This document shows, in pieces, positions 52,034-60,833 of a stretch of DNA of 64,000 bases (within the stretch, counting starts at the first letter, position 1; each line of letters opens with the position of its first letter). Source of the DNA: SIG565 sp045613385. GTDB taxonomy: Bacteria; Bacillota; Clostridia; Oscillospirales; Acutalibacteraceae. The notes beneath the pieces are model-generated. The model had not been told where the DNA came from. It saw only the letters and a list, made by a program, of their open reading frames with translations, and did not search any database. Position numbers and translations under genes: made by a program. Where the stretch lies: NCBI GenBank assembly GCA_045613385.1, contig JAZLAW010000001.1:62001-126000 (forward strand), read 5' to 3'.

Positions 52034-52143
52034 ATATCTCTTTCATCCGGACTCTACCGTCGGCTTTGGAATTTCACCAAATCGGGCCAAAAGGCTTTGT
52101 GGGCTATACCACCGGTAAGGAATTTCACCTTGCCTCGAAATAT
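52034..52143 (-). promoter_or_regulatory. FMN riboswitch (RFN element) upstream of ribU
   Basis: The minus strand shows the RFN blocks: GAGGCAAGGTGAAATTCC, TACCGGTGGTATAGCCCAC, GGTGAAATTCCAAAGCCGAC, GGTAGAGTCCGGATGAAAGA. P1 pairs ATATTTC with GAGATAT. A terminator follows, so FMN should reduce ribU expression. Confidence 0.96.
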
Positions 52144-52149
52144 ATAAAC

Positions 52150-52178
52150 AATTTAATACTAATTTTTAAATTTGTCAA
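52150..52178 (-). promoter_or_regulatory. sigma-A promoter of the ribU leader
   Basis: Minus strand: TTGACA (52173-52178), 17-bp spacer, TAAATT (52150-52155). The -35 overlaps the end of the DUF1294 gene. Confidence 0.65.
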
Positions 52179-52444
52179 GTATGTATTAAAAAAATTAATA
52201 ATAATACCTGAAAAATAATTATGAGCGGTAATCCTATCATAAATCTTTTATGTAAGGTTTTATGTCGGATAAGAAGCATAGTTATATACAAAAGTGCGGC
52301 ACCGCCTAAAAAAGATACCATAAATAAACTTTTTTCCGGCACACGACTAAGTTTCTTACGCGCTGCAAATTTATCATAACAACAAATTAATACCGCGACA
52401 AAATTAATAACCATTAAATAGCGGCACAACCACAACTCAATCAT
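52175..52444 (-). CDS. DUF1294 small membrane protein
   Basis: A protein of 89 residues with about three membrane helices and the DUF1294 pattern: NFVAVLICCYDKFAARK, RVPEKSLFMVSFLGGAALLY, RHKTLHKRFMIGLP. Function unknown. GGAG lies 6 nt before the ATG. It is the last gene behind the two CobW-type GTPases (11 nt gap). Confidence 0.85.
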   Translation of the reverse strand: MIELWLCRYLMVINFVAVLICCYDKFAARKKLSRVPEKSLFMVSFLGGAALLYITMLLIRHKTLHKRFMIGLPLIIIFQVLLLIFLIHT

Positions 52445-52455
52445 ATTTTACTCCA

Positions 52456-53394
52456 CTAAAAAGTTGCCACAGGTTGTTCCGGAGCATCGGTCAGTGATAC
52501 AGAAGTAACGTTAAGCACCGGTCCTTTTCTGCCATACATTACATGCTTTTCTATTGACAAAACTGCATCAACTATCACCCACTGCTTACTCGAAAGTGCA
52601 GATGCCCCGCTATAATTACACGCAAGACCCGCAAACTGTATATCATCGACGCAACAAGTCATTACAGGTCTGCCAACAACAAAACAACCGTTCGGCACCT
52701 TTTCACTCTTTGCAACCATTCCTTTAAATTTGATACGTTTGCCATCGTATTTTTCGAGTTCTTCGGTTAAATCGCGATACCATATTGCATAATCCATATC
52801 ACTGATTTCTATAAAGTCTGCATTAATGTCATACGGTAAAGGGTCCTCAATATTATCAAACTCAACATCACCTGATACTCTCTCATAAGCAATATTTGCT
52901 TTACGGTTAATTCCCCTGACAATTTTATGCAATTCCATTTTGTCGAGCGCATCACTAAAACGGTTAAATATTACCATTTCACAGGTGTTTAACTTATCAA
53001 CAACCAATGAGCGCATATTAGCATTGTAATTAACAAAAGTTGCGGCATCAGCGAACATAAATTCCTGAGCAATTACCCATTTGCGCGGCATATTCTGGAA
53101 AAGAGAGCCTAACTGCCACATTCCATTATATTCAACTATAACCCTTTCTGCCTTCTTTTTCCTTACCAAATCTTCAAGAAAGGCAGAATTTAGCTTTTCT
53201 TCACTGTCCACCGTTACGATAAAAATATTTTTACCTGAAAACTCACTTTCGTTATATTCTTCAATACCTTCTTCGCACAGTAATAGCAGGGTTCTTTCCC
53301 CGTTGTTAAAACGCTTATCCGTTAATGTTTCCTGAATAAATTTTGTTTTACCCGATTCAAGAAATCCTGTAAAAAGATATACCGGTATATCCAT
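52456..53394 (-). CDS. CobW-like GTPase fused to a YcgQ-like C-terminal domain
   Basis: A protein of 312 residues. The P-loop GFLESGKTKF (10-19) and overall layout place the N-terminal ~200 residues in the G3E/CobW class. The usual CxCC metal motif is absent, and the P-loop reads ESGKT instead of GAGKT. The C-terminal ~105 residues (KRIKFKGMVAKSEKVPNGCF, then VVGRPVMTCCVDDIQFAGLA) resemble the DUF1980/TIGR03943 domain of YcgQ, a partner of the YcgR permease in zinc-linked systems. No permease is adjacent. It directly follows the His-rich CobW gene (9 nt). Function in metal handling is inferred. Confidence 0.75.
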   Translation of the reverse strand: MDIPVYLFTGFLESGKTKFIQETLTDKRFNNGERTLLLLCEEGIEEYNESEFSGKNIFIVTVDSEEKLNSAFLEDLVRKKKAERVIVEYNGMWQLGSLFQNMPRKWVIAQEFMFADAATFVNYNANMRSLVVDKLNTCEMVIFNRFSDALDKMELHKIVRGINRKANIAYERVSGDVEFDNIEDPLPYDINADFIEISDMDYAIWYRDLTEELEKYDGKRIKFKGMVAKSEKVPNGCFVVGRPVMTCCVDDIQFAGLACNYSGASALSSKQWVIVDAVLSIEKHVMYGRKGPVLNVTSVSLTDAPEQPVATF

Positions 53395-53403
53395 TATTTT
53401 CTC

Positions 53404-54426
53404 CTATAAATTAAATAATTCTTCCAATTTTTCGGCATCTATTTCCGCGCCGATTACACAAATTCTGCCTATTACATCTGCAGCACCTTCGCGAATTTCA
53501 GCTTCTCCCGGAACATAGTCAAAATGAAGCCATTTTTTGTTTTCCCCTTCGACAATTCCCTTGGCTCTAAGAATTGTACCAAACTCATTACTATCAAGAC
53601 TCTTTAAAATTTGACTGAGTGCATCAAAGGTATATCTGCTTGCCGTCTCTTTGCCAAAACTTGTGAAAACTTCATCGGCATGGTGGTGATGATGTTCATG
53701 TTCGTGTTCGTGACAATGGCACTCTCCATCATAATGGTGATGGTGATGGTCCTCGTGCTCATGACAGCGGCATTCTTCATCGTGGTGGTGATGATGTTTG
53801 TGATGAAGTTCCTTAATATCTGCTTCAAGAGAATTTTTGTGCTCCATCGCTTCTAAAATTGTTTTACCCTCTAAAGAATTCCAGTCGGTTGTTATAACTG
53901 TCGCGTGTGCATTTTTCTCCTTAATCGAATGTAAAACTACCTCTAATTTTTCATCACTAATATCGGAAGTACGGCTGAAAACAATACAGTTTGCGTGTTC
54001 AACCTGATTGCAGAAAAACTCACCGAAATTTTTCATATACATTTTGCATTTATTAGCATCAACGACCGTTGTACTGCTATTAAGAACAACTCCATCAATT
54101 TTAAGGTTTTTCACCGCCTTAATAACATCGCTGAGTTTACCGACTCCCGATGGCTCGATTATAATTCTGTCGGGTGAATATTGTTCGATTACTTTTTTTA
54201 AAGCATCACCAAAGTCCCCAACAAGACTGCAGCAAATACAACCCGAATTCATCTCGGTTATATTGATTCCCGATTCCTTAAGGAATCCGCCGTCAATACC
54301 TATTTCACCAAACTCATTTTCAATCAGAACTAATTTTTCACCTATGTAGGCTTCCTTAATCAGTTTTTTAATCAGCGTAGTTTTTCCTGCACCTAAAAAG
54401 CCTGAAAAAATATCAATTTTCATCAT
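53404..54426 (-). CDS. CobW-family metallochaperone GTPase with His-rich region
   Basis: A COG0523 GTPase of 340 residues. P-loop GFLGAGKTTLIKK (9-21), metal motif SGCICCSL (61-68), and a His/Cys/Glu-rich insert at 208-249 with runs of five histidines and CRCHEHEDH and CHCHEHEH segments. A C-terminal CobW_C domain follows. Such proteins hand zinc, nickel or cobalt to target enzymes. The insert is a likely metal-binding store. GGGTGAT lies upstream of ATG 54426. No Zur-like operator was found by eye. Confidence 0.9.
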   Translation of the reverse strand: MMKIDIFSGFLGAGKTTLIKKLIKEAYIGEKLVLIENEFGEIGIDGGFLKESGINITEMNSGCICCSLVGDFGDALKKVIEQYSPDRIIIEPSGVGKLSDVIKAVKNLKIDGVVLNSSTTVVDANKCKMYMKNFGEFFCNQVEHANCIVFSRTSDISDEKLEVVLHSIKEKNAHATVITTDWNSLEGKTILEAMEHKNSLEADIKELHHKHHHHHDEECRCHEHEDHHHHHYDGECHCHEHEHEHHHHHADEVFTSFGKETASRYTFDALSQILKSLDSNEFGTILRAKGIVEGENKKWLHFDYVPGEAEIREGAADVIGRICVIGAEIDAEKLEELFNL

Positions 54427-54443
54427 AATTTATCACCCGAATA

Positions 54444-54486
54444 AAAAAATATCTACTGTGAGATTTTAACACAGCAGATATTTTTT
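54444..54486 (-). terminator. terminator of serCA
   Basis: A 17-bp stem with one mismatch (CTACTGTG against CACAGCAG at its core), A/T-rich outer pairs and a T-rich minus-strand exit. It also lies 18 nt upstream of the CobW gene start. Confidence 0.8.
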
Positions 54487-54496
54487 GTCAATTCAA

Positions 54497-55660
54497 TTAG
54501 ATAATTCTTACGCGGATAATTCCATCAATTTTTGTGATTTTTTCGTAAATCGCATCATAGTCAGCGTCGGTTATATCAAGTATTGTATAAGCAAAATCTC
54601 CACGCGATTTATTAAGCAGATTTTCGATATTAACATTATTTTCGGCAACAGCACTTGTGATAGCGGTCAACATATTCGGGATGTTTTTATGCATTATGCA
54701 AACACGCTTTTCTGTCGCTCTGGGTGCAGAAACTGTCGGGAAGTTTACCGAGTTTTCGATATTACCATTTTCGATATACTCAACAAGTTCCTTAGCTGCC
54801 ATAGTAGCACAGTTGTCTTCCGATTCCGGTGTGGAAGCGCCAAGGTGCGGGATAGCAATAGCTCCGTTAATACCGAGCATTTCATCGGTCGGGAAATCAG
54901 TTACATAACTTGCAACTTTACCGGATTCGAGAGCTATAATCATATCGGCAGAATTCACAAGATCGGCACGTGAGAAGTTAAGAATCCGAACTCCGTCTTT
55001 CATATTCTTAATTGCTTCTGCATCTATAAATCCTTTGGTATCGGGTGTTAGCGGTACATGAATTGTAATATAATCACAATTTTCATAGATTTCTTTCAAA
55101 TCGTTTGCGTGAATAGCATAATGAGTAAGATTCCAAGCAGATTTGAGTGAAAGATATGGGTCATAACCATAAACCTTCATACCAAGTGAGTTGGCTGCAT
55201 TAGCAACCAAAACACCGATTGCACCGAGACCGATAACGCCGAGCTTTTTGCCACGGATTTCGGGACCAACAAATGCGCCTTTTCCTTTTTCAACCATCTT
55301 ACCAACATCATCACCGTTGCCTTTGAGTGTTTTAGCCCACTCTATGGCAGGAACGATTCTACGTGAAGATAAAAGTAAGCCCGCAAGTACCAATTCTTTA
55401 ACTGCATTTGCATTAGCTCCGGGTGTATTGAAAACAACTATACCATCTGCCGCACATTTGTCACACGGGATATTGTTTGTACCTGCACCTGCACGAGCAA
55501 TAGCTAACAAAGATTCCGGAAATTCAACATCGTGGAGTGAAGCAGAACGAACAACTGCGCCAACCGGATTTTCAGCATCATCAGATACTAAATACTTGTC
55601 TTTATCGAACTCTTTAAGACCTACAGAAGAAATTTTATTATAGGTTTTAATGTTATACAT
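54497..55660 (-). CDS. serA: D-3-phosphoglycerate dehydrogenase
   Basis: A protein of 387 residues: IARAGAGTNNIPCDKCAADG, NAD-binding KLGVIGLGAIGVLVANAA, ILNFSRADLVNSADMI, catalytic IPHLGASTPESEDN, and a C-terminal ACT-like domain (~315-387). It is the first step of serine synthesis. It starts at the base where the serC stop ends, so the pair is coupled. Confidence 0.95.
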   Translation of the reverse strand: MYNIKTYNKISSVGLKEFDKDKYLVSDDAENPVGAVVRSASLHDVEFPESLLAIARAGAGTNNIPCDKCAADGIVVFNTPGANANAVKELVLAGLLLSSRRIVPAIEWAKTLKGNGDDVGKMVEKGKGAFVGPEIRGKKLGVIGLGAIGVLVANAANSLGMKVYGYDPYLSLKSAWNLTHYAIHANDLKEIYENCDYITIHVPLTPDTKGFIDAEAIKNMKDGVRILNFSRADLVNSADMIIALESGKVASYVTDFPTDEMLGINGAIAIPHLGASTPESEDNCATMAAKELVEYIENGNIENSVNFPTVSAPRATEKRVCIMHKNIPNMLTAITSAVAENNVNIENLLNKSRGDFAYTILDITDADYDAIYEKITKIDGIIRVRII

Positions 55661-56742
55661 TATGCATTCTCCTTTTCAAACTCTGCCATAAATTCAACCA
55701 ACTTTTTAACACCCTCAATAGGCATAGCATTGTAAATAGAAGCTCTCATACCACCAACTGAACGGTGCCCTTTAAGATTTACAAAACCTGCTGCAGCAGC
55801 AGCCTTTACAAACTTGGCATCAAGTTCTTCATCACCTGTTACAAAAGGAACGTTCATAAGTGAACGGTCTTCTTTTACTACGGTACCCTTGAACATTTTG
55901 CTGTTATCAAGGAAATCGTAAAGAATAGCGGCCTTCTCTTTGTTGATTTCTGCCATCTTTTCAAGGCCTCCCAATTTCTTAATCCACTTGAAAGTAAGAC
56001 CGGCAACATAAATCGTGTAGCAAGGCGGTGTATTGAACATTGAATCATTTTCTGCGTGTGTTACGTAGTTGAGCATTGTCGGAGTAATATCCATAGCGTT
56101 ACCCAATAAATCTTTACGAACGATAACTATTGTAAGACCGGCGGGGGCCACGTTTTTCTGGGCACCTGCATATAAAAGACCAAACTTTGATACATCAATA
56201 GGCTCAGACAAAATGCAGGAAGAAATATCTGCTACAAGCGGTACATCTCCTGTATCGGGCAATTCATTCCACTTAGTACCGTAAATTGTATTATTCATAC
56301 AGATATGGAAATAGTCTGCATCGGGTGTAAAATCTTCTTTATTGAGTTTAGGAATATAAGAATAGGTTTTATCTGCCGAAGATGCTACAGCTTTTGCTTC
56401 ACCATAACGTGCGGCTTCCTTATAAGCTTTATTAGCCCACTGACCGGTAATAACAAAGTCTGCCTTTTTATTCTTATTCATAAGGTTCATAGGAATCATA
56501 GCAAACTGGGTAGATGCACCGCCCTGTAAGAAAAGAACTTCATAATTATCAGGGATATTCATTATTTCACGCAAATCAGCTTCTGCGGTTTTAATGATTG
56601 CATCATAATCTTTTGAACGGTGTGACATTTCCATAACCGACTGACCGCTTGTGCCATATTCCAACATTTCTTTTGCAGCAGTTTCAAGTACTTCTAAAGG
56701 AAGCATTGAAGGACCTGCACTAAAATTATAAACTCTTGCCAT
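55660..56742 (-). CDS. serC: phosphoserine aminotransferase
   Basis: A protein of 360 residues beginning VYNFSAGPSMLPLEVLETA, with the PLP lysine in YAGAQKNVAPAGLT (~197) and FKGHRSVGGMRASIYNA-type C-terminal text. It is the second step of serine synthesis. It heads serC-serA with a strong promoter at 56776-56804. Confidence 0.97.
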   Translation of the reverse strand: MARVYNFSAGPSMLPLEVLETAAKEMLEYGTSGQSVMEMSHRSKDYDAIIKTAEADLREIMNIPDNYEVLFLQGGASTQFAMIPMNLMNKNKKADFVITGQWANKAYKEAARYGEAKAVASSADKTYSYIPKLNKEDFTPDADYFHICMNNTIYGTKWNELPDTGDVPLVADISSCILSEPIDVSKFGLLYAGAQKNVAPAGLTIVIVRKDLLGNAMDITPTMLNYVTHAENDSMFNTPPCYTIYVAGLTFKWIKKLGGLEKMAEINKEKAAILYDFLDNSKMFKGTVVKEDRSLMNVPFVTGDEELDAKFVKAAAAAGFVNLKGHRSVGGMRASIYNAMPIEGVKKLVEFMAEFEKENA

Positions 56743-56775
56743 ATTTATTTACCTCCAAAAAAGCAATTTTCTATT

Positions 56776-56804
56776 ATTATATACAGAGAAAACAAAAAGG
56801 TCAA
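56776..56804 (-). promoter_or_regulatory. sigma-A promoter of serCA
   Basis: Minus strand: TTGACC (56799-56804), 17-bp spacer, TATAAT (56776-56781). Confidence 0.78.
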
Positions 56805-56897
56805 TACCTTTGTTATTTTTTTAACGACTTTTTTACAATTTAGTGTGTTTTTTCTCGTTTTTTTGTTAATGTTTTAACAATATAACCTAAGCAAAAA

Positions 56898-56915
56898 GGA
56901 CGGAACTTTCCGTCC
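56898..56915 (-). terminator. terminator of the aminotransferase operon
   Basis: Perfect arms GGACGGAA and TTCCGTCC with a two-base loop, followed on the minus strand by TTTTTGC. Confidence 0.8.
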
Positions 56916-56929
56916 CCTTGTTAATTAAA

Positions 56930-57466
56930 TTAGTCATTAATTTCGGCTTTTGCTTTTCTTATATCGTAAATCAGCATACCAATAACTGTAAAGAGTAATA
57001 ACGGTATATGGGTAATAAGCGCACCATACGAGTGTGAAAGAATGTCATACAAGCACCACAACCCTATATTTACAATAGTCCAAAAGCGATATCTGGCACC
57101 GCTTTTCTGACCGATACTCATAATAAAAGTTAGCGATGCAACCATAGCCAACAAGCAAAGTGCGGTAAATCCACCAACCAACAGATTGCACACGATAAAT
57201 GCCACCGCATAAGCTACAATTAACCAAATCGGTAGTGCCCTACCCTTCTTATCAAAGAAATAGTTAATTAAGGTTTGTAACGCTCCTAAATAACAGGATG
57301 CCGCACCATTAATACCTGCGCCGCCAATTAAGTAACTTGTTGCAACCAATGCGTTGCCACAACAAACGAGCACCAAAATTGCCTTCATTTTTTCGCCCTT
57401 AATTAAGGAGGCCGAAATCATACAAATTAAACCTATAGCACTTAATACATATGAAAGAATCTGCAT
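56930..57466 (-). CDS. YgjV-like inner-membrane protein
   Basis: A protein of 178 residues with about five to six membrane helices and the YgjV pattern (LSAIGLICMISASLIKGEK; GALQTLINYFFDKKGRALP; NIGLWCLYDILSHSYGALIT). Function is not known; the family looks like small carriers or sensors. It is the last gene of the operon, 2 nt after the Gfo/Idh gene, so it is co-made with the enzymes and may move the pathway substrate or product (inference). Confidence 0.82.
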   Translation of the reverse strand: MQILSYVLSAIGLICMISASLIKGEKMKAILVLVCCGNALVATSYLIGGAGINGAASCYLGALQTLINYFFDKKGRALPIWLIVAYAVAFIVCNLLVGGFTALCLLAMVASLTFIMSIGQKSGARYRFWTIVNIGLWCLYDILSHSYGALITHIPLLLFTVIGMLIYDIRKAKAEIND

Positions 57467-57468
57467 AA

Positions 57469-58515
57469 TTACTTTACCTTAACTACCTGACGGGTTTTAG
57501 CCGACTCATAAGCCGCATCAGCAATTTTTTGTGCTTGAAGTGCATCGTATGCTGTAACGGGCGGCTCTACATCATTAATAAGCGCATTTGCAAATGCCGA
57601 TATTTCCTCGGTATACAAATTAGTGTTACCTGATGCTTTAATAATGGTTTTTTTAGCACCACCGCGGCTTTGTTGTGCATCATAACCCTTTGTGCTATCG
57701 GTTAATACAAGTTCACCAACACCTGCATCATCTTGCGCCAGACTACCATTGATTACGACACCACCACCTGTGCCATAAAACTCTATTTTACAGGTTGTAG
57801 CATCATCGGGAATATTAAAGGCAACATCAACATAAGCTAAAGCACCATTTTCCATACGAACGATAAGTGAAGCTGCATCTTCTACTTCATAATCAAATAT
57901 TTGATTACTCATAAGAGAAGTAACTTCATCGGCCTCAAGTCCCGAAACATAACGCAACAAATCAATACAGTGAAGTCCCAAATCAATAAGTGCGCCACCG
58001 CCTGACAGCGACTTGGTTTGACGCCAAGCACCTGCAATTTTGGGATACCAACAAGTAAACTGTGCACGCATAGAAACTATTTCGCCAAGTTTACCTTCTT
58101 TAATCAATTCGCGCACTTGCTCGTGCAAACTGTTAAAGCGCATCATAAGACCAACGCCGAGTTTCACACCGTTTTTCTCGCAAAACTCTTTGATTTGTAA
58201 AGAGTCTTCGGATGTAAGACCCATCGGCTTTTCAAGTAAAATGTGTTTCCCGGCTGCTGCAGCTTTTAAAACCTGTTCTTTATGACAAAAAACGGGTGTT
58301 GCAATATAAACTGCATCAATCTCATCAACTGCTAACAATTCATCAACGGAAGTAAATGCATATTTTGCATTGAACTCTTTTTGTACATTGGCAACAGCAG
58401 TGGCATCGGTGTCCATAACGGCAATCAAATTACTGTTTTCTGCCAACATAAGACCCGGAATAGTACGGCGATATGCGATACCGCCACAACCGATTACGCC
58501 CCAGTTAATACTCAT
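57469..58515 (-). CDS. Gfo/Idh/MocA-family oxidoreductase in the aminotransferase operon
   Basis: A protein of 348 residues: WGVIGCGGIAYRRTIPGL at the N-terminus, ILLEKPMGLTSEDSLQI (EKP motif), GVGLMMRFNSLHEQV, and GGGALIDLGLHCIDLLRYV with the catalytic D/H pair. It probably oxidises or reduces a sugar or cyclitol hydroxyl using NAD(P). In known pathways such enzymes make the ketone that a DegT-type aminotransferase then aminates, as expected from this operon. It is 18 nt after the creatininase-family gene. Confidence 0.92.
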   Translation of the reverse strand: MSINWGVIGCGGIAYRRTIPGLMLAENSNLIAVMDTDATAVANVQKEFNAKYAFTSVDELLAVDEIDAVYIATPVFCHKEQVLKAAAAGKHILLEKPMGLTSEDSLQIKEFCEKNGVKLGVGLMMRFNSLHEQVRELIKEGKLGEIVSMRAQFTCWYPKIAGAWRQTKSLSGGGALIDLGLHCIDLLRYVSGLEADEVTSLMSNQIFDYEVEDAASLIVRMENGALAYVDVAFNIPDDATTCKIEFYGTGGGVVINGSLAQDDAGVGELVLTDSTKGYDAQQSRGGAKKTIIKASGNTNLYTEEISAFANALINDVEPPVTAYDALQAQKIADAAYESAKTRQVVKVK

Positions 58516-58533
58516 TATAGTGTCCTCCTAATA

Positions 58534-59331
58534 TTACGCTTTGGTACTATTTTCAAGAAGATTTACATAATCAACCAAGCCATCGATCACTTCTTTGCAA
58601 AGTTTTTCACCGAGTTCTCTTGAGGCGCGTTCCGGGAATCCCATAACTCCAACTTCAATTTCATCACGTTGACCCACTGTTTCAATCACAAACGGATGGT
58701 CTATCGGCTTGGTTCTTTTTTCGAACCAGTCTTGGTCGGTACGCATCATACTAGCAACATAATCATCATCCATTACAATATCTTTTTGAACAAGCTCGGG
58801 TGCCCAATACATCATTACGCTTGTTTCCATCATTCCTGCGTGGAAATCATGCTCTGGCTCCATTTTTAAACCGCTTTGCCAGGTCTCAGATAAACTCCAT
58901 GCCTCAATGTAAGAAATTGTATTGTTTTCAGCTATTTCTTTGTTGCGACGGAGAAGCATTTTTAAACTATTTTGTAATGCAATACAATTATCGGTCCCAC
59001 CATGTCCTACGAAAATAACAACATTCTTAAATCCCATGCGTATAAACTCTGCACATATTTCCGAAATGTAAAGTCCAAAGGTGTTAGGACTTACATTTAC
59101 AGTGCCTGTAAGTTCTCCACCCGAGAAACAATAATTAACCGACGGGGCAACAACCGCATTTAATCTATCCCCTGCAATTTCTAGGGGTTTAGTGGCATTA
59201 TGAATATCAACTGATAGTGGCAAGTGATATCCATGTTGTTCTACTACACCAACAGGAATAATAACCGTTTTGGTTTTTTTCATTGCGGATTTCATATCAC
59301 GAACCGACATTTTCTCTATAAAATATGCCAT
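58534..59331 (-). CDS. creatininase-family amidohydrolase
   Basis: A protein of 265 residues with metal-ligand text of the creatinine amidohydrolase family: E31, H33, H36 and D42 in VEQHGYHLPLSVDIH, H110 in VGHGGTDN, and H164/E169 in HAGMMETSVMM. Members hydrolyse cyclic or linear amides, including creatinine and FAPy compounds, and MftE cleaves a peptide. No creatine pathway is present, so the substrate is open. It is 9 nt after the aminotransferase gene. Confidence 0.9.
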   Translation of the reverse strand: MAYFIEKMSVRDMKSAMKKTKTVIIPVGVVEQHGYHLPLSVDIHNATKPLEIAGDRLNAVVAPSVNYCFSGGELTGTVNVSPNTFGLYISEICAEFIRMGFKNVVIFVGHGGTDNCIALQNSLKMLLRRNKEIAENNTISYIEAWSLSETWQSGLKMEPEHDFHAGMMETSVMMYWAPELVQKDIVMDDDYVASMMRTDQDWFEKRTKPIDHPFVIETVGQRDEIEVGVMGFPERASRELGEKLCKEVIDGLVDYVNLLENSTKA

Positions 59332-59340
59332 AATTGCACC

Positions 59341-60648
59341 TCACTTCCCAGCTTGCATTTCAGCAACTGATTCAAGAATTGCATCAGCCATATAATCAAG
59401 CTGTTCTTGTGACAAACCATAAAGCGGAAGATGTGTGAAGCGTTTGTAGAATACCTCCTCACAAACTGGACAGGTCTTTGCGATTTCATCAGAATCGTAA
59501 CCCATTTGTTGAGTAACACGGAAACGATAAAGCGGTCCGAAGTGCGGAATGTTGGTAACACCCTTTTCTTCGAGCTTTTTCTTAAGTACTTGGATATCGC
59601 CGCCTGCTTTTGCAGGGTCGATTTGTAATAAGTAAAGATGGAATGTAGGTTTAATATCTTCATTACCTAAATCTTGGCAAATAATTGCATCATTTGCTGC
59701 TAAGCGGCTGTTAAGGTAAGCTGCTGCTTTTCTGCGCTCTTCGATGATTTGCTCGTTACGGGCAATTTGTAAAGATAAACCTAAGCCCTGAATTTCGGTT
59801 GTTGAGTAGTTTACTGCAACAAATGGCTCTTCCTTACCGGGAATTGCTGATACATCATAGAGCCAGTCTTTAATCTTATGGCTAAAATCCATACCAACGA
59901 AACGAGCGCGTTTCATATGTTCCTTAAAACCGGGGATTGTTGTGGTAACAATACCGCCTTCGCCAAAAGAAGTAATATTTTTAACTTCGTGGAAGCTAAA
60001 GCCGGCAAAGTCACCGATTGTACCGATTTTCTTGCCCTTATACATAGCACCGAAAGCATGCGCTGCATCTTCAAGTACTAAAATATTATGTTTTCTCGCA
60101 AGTTCCATAATCGGGTCCATATCTACGGGGTAACCACCAATATGTACAGGAACTATCATCTTTGTTTTAGGTGTGATTTTTCTTGCAACATCGGCAGGAT
60201 CCATATTAATCGTTACGGGGTCAACATCGGCAAAAACAAGTTTTGCGCCGATAGAAAGCGGATAAGCCATAGTGGCGATAAATGTTATAGCAGGAACAAT
60301 AACTTCGTCGCCCGGTTTTAAGTTTGCATACTTATAAGCAATTTCAAAACCCGATGTGGCATTGGTTACAAACGTACTGCTGTCAATACCGAGATAAGCG
60401 TTAGAAGCTTCTTCGGCCGCTTCAACCCTTGAAGCCAAAGATAATTTTCCGGGTGGTGTTGAGATTTTATCAAGTTTTTCAACCTGTGATTTTACAGCTT
60501 CGATGGCATCATCATACTCTTTGCCTTCGCCCTGCATCAAGAACTTAATAATCTCCATTAAGTCGTTAACGTTGTAGTTTTCGCCTACTGCCGCCCACGG
60601 TACCTTTGTGGCGCCTGTGTTATAGCGGAAATCTGTTGCTTTTGGCAT
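59341..60648 (-). CDS. DegT/DnrJ/EryC1/StrS-family aminotransferase
   Basis: A PLP enzyme of 435 residues. D194 in LEDAAHAFG and the PLP lysine K223 in FSFHEVKNITSFGEGG are canonical for sugar aminotransferases. About 60 extra N-terminal residues (PWAAVGENYNVNDLMEIIKF) precede the core and resemble the longer aminotransferases acting on keto-sugars or cyclitols. It would aminate a keto-sugar or keto-cyclitol with glutamate or glutamine. It is first in the operon. GAGGGAAG precedes ATG 60648. Confidence 0.92.
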   Translation of the reverse strand: MPKATDFRYNTGATKVPWAAVGENYNVNDLMEIIKFLMQGEGKEYDDAIEAVKSQVEKLDKISTPPGKLSLASRVEAAEEASNAYLGIDSSTFVTNATSGFEIAYKYANLKPGDEVIVPAITFIATMAYPLSIGAKLVFADVDPVTINMDPADVARKITPKTKMIVPVHIGGYPVDMDPIMELARKHNILVLEDAAHAFGAMYKGKKIGTIGDFAGFSFHEVKNITSFGEGGIVTTTIPGFKEHMKRARFVGMDFSHKIKDWLYDVSAIPGKEEPFVAVNYSTTEIQGLGLSLQIARNEQIIEERRKAAAYLNSRLAANDAIICQDLGNEDIKPTFHLYLLQIDPAKAGGDIQVLKKKLEEKGVTNIPHFGPLYRFRVTQQMGYDSDEIAKTCPVCEEVFYKRFTHLPLYGLSQEQLDYMADAILESVAEMQAGK

Positions 60649-60691
60649 AGAACTTCCCTCTTTCGAAAAATAATAGGATTTTAATCCATTT

Positions 60692-60697
60692 ATATTA
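60692..60697 (-). promoter_or_regulatory. -10 element of the aminotransferase operon
   Basis: TATAAT on the minus strand (in GGTATAATATAAA, about 45 nt before the ATG), position approximate. The -35 region is a poor CTTTTT, which suits activation by a regulator. Confidence 0.4.
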
Positions 60698-60772
60698 TAC
60701 CAATATTATAATTTATAAAAAAGTGCCTTTTTTCCACTGTTTTGTAACTATATTCCTAAAATATGAAATCTA

Positions 60773-60800
60773 TTGACAAAAATATAAAAAAATGTATAAT
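60773..60800 (+). promoter_or_regulatory. sigma-A promoter of the PocR/AraC regulator
   Basis: TTGACA (60773-60778), 16-bp spacer, TATAAT (60795-60800). It overlaps the ATG at 60792, so the true start must be downstream. Confidence 0.75.
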
Positions 60801-60833
60801 TTAAGGTATGATTTTACAACATCGGAGAACGAT

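Noticed and set aside
53675..53805. Repetitive CAT/CAC-rich DNA that looks like a short tandem or CRISPR-like repeat
   Set aside because: It encodes the His-rich insert of the CobW protein in frame. Units are irregular and there are no spacers.
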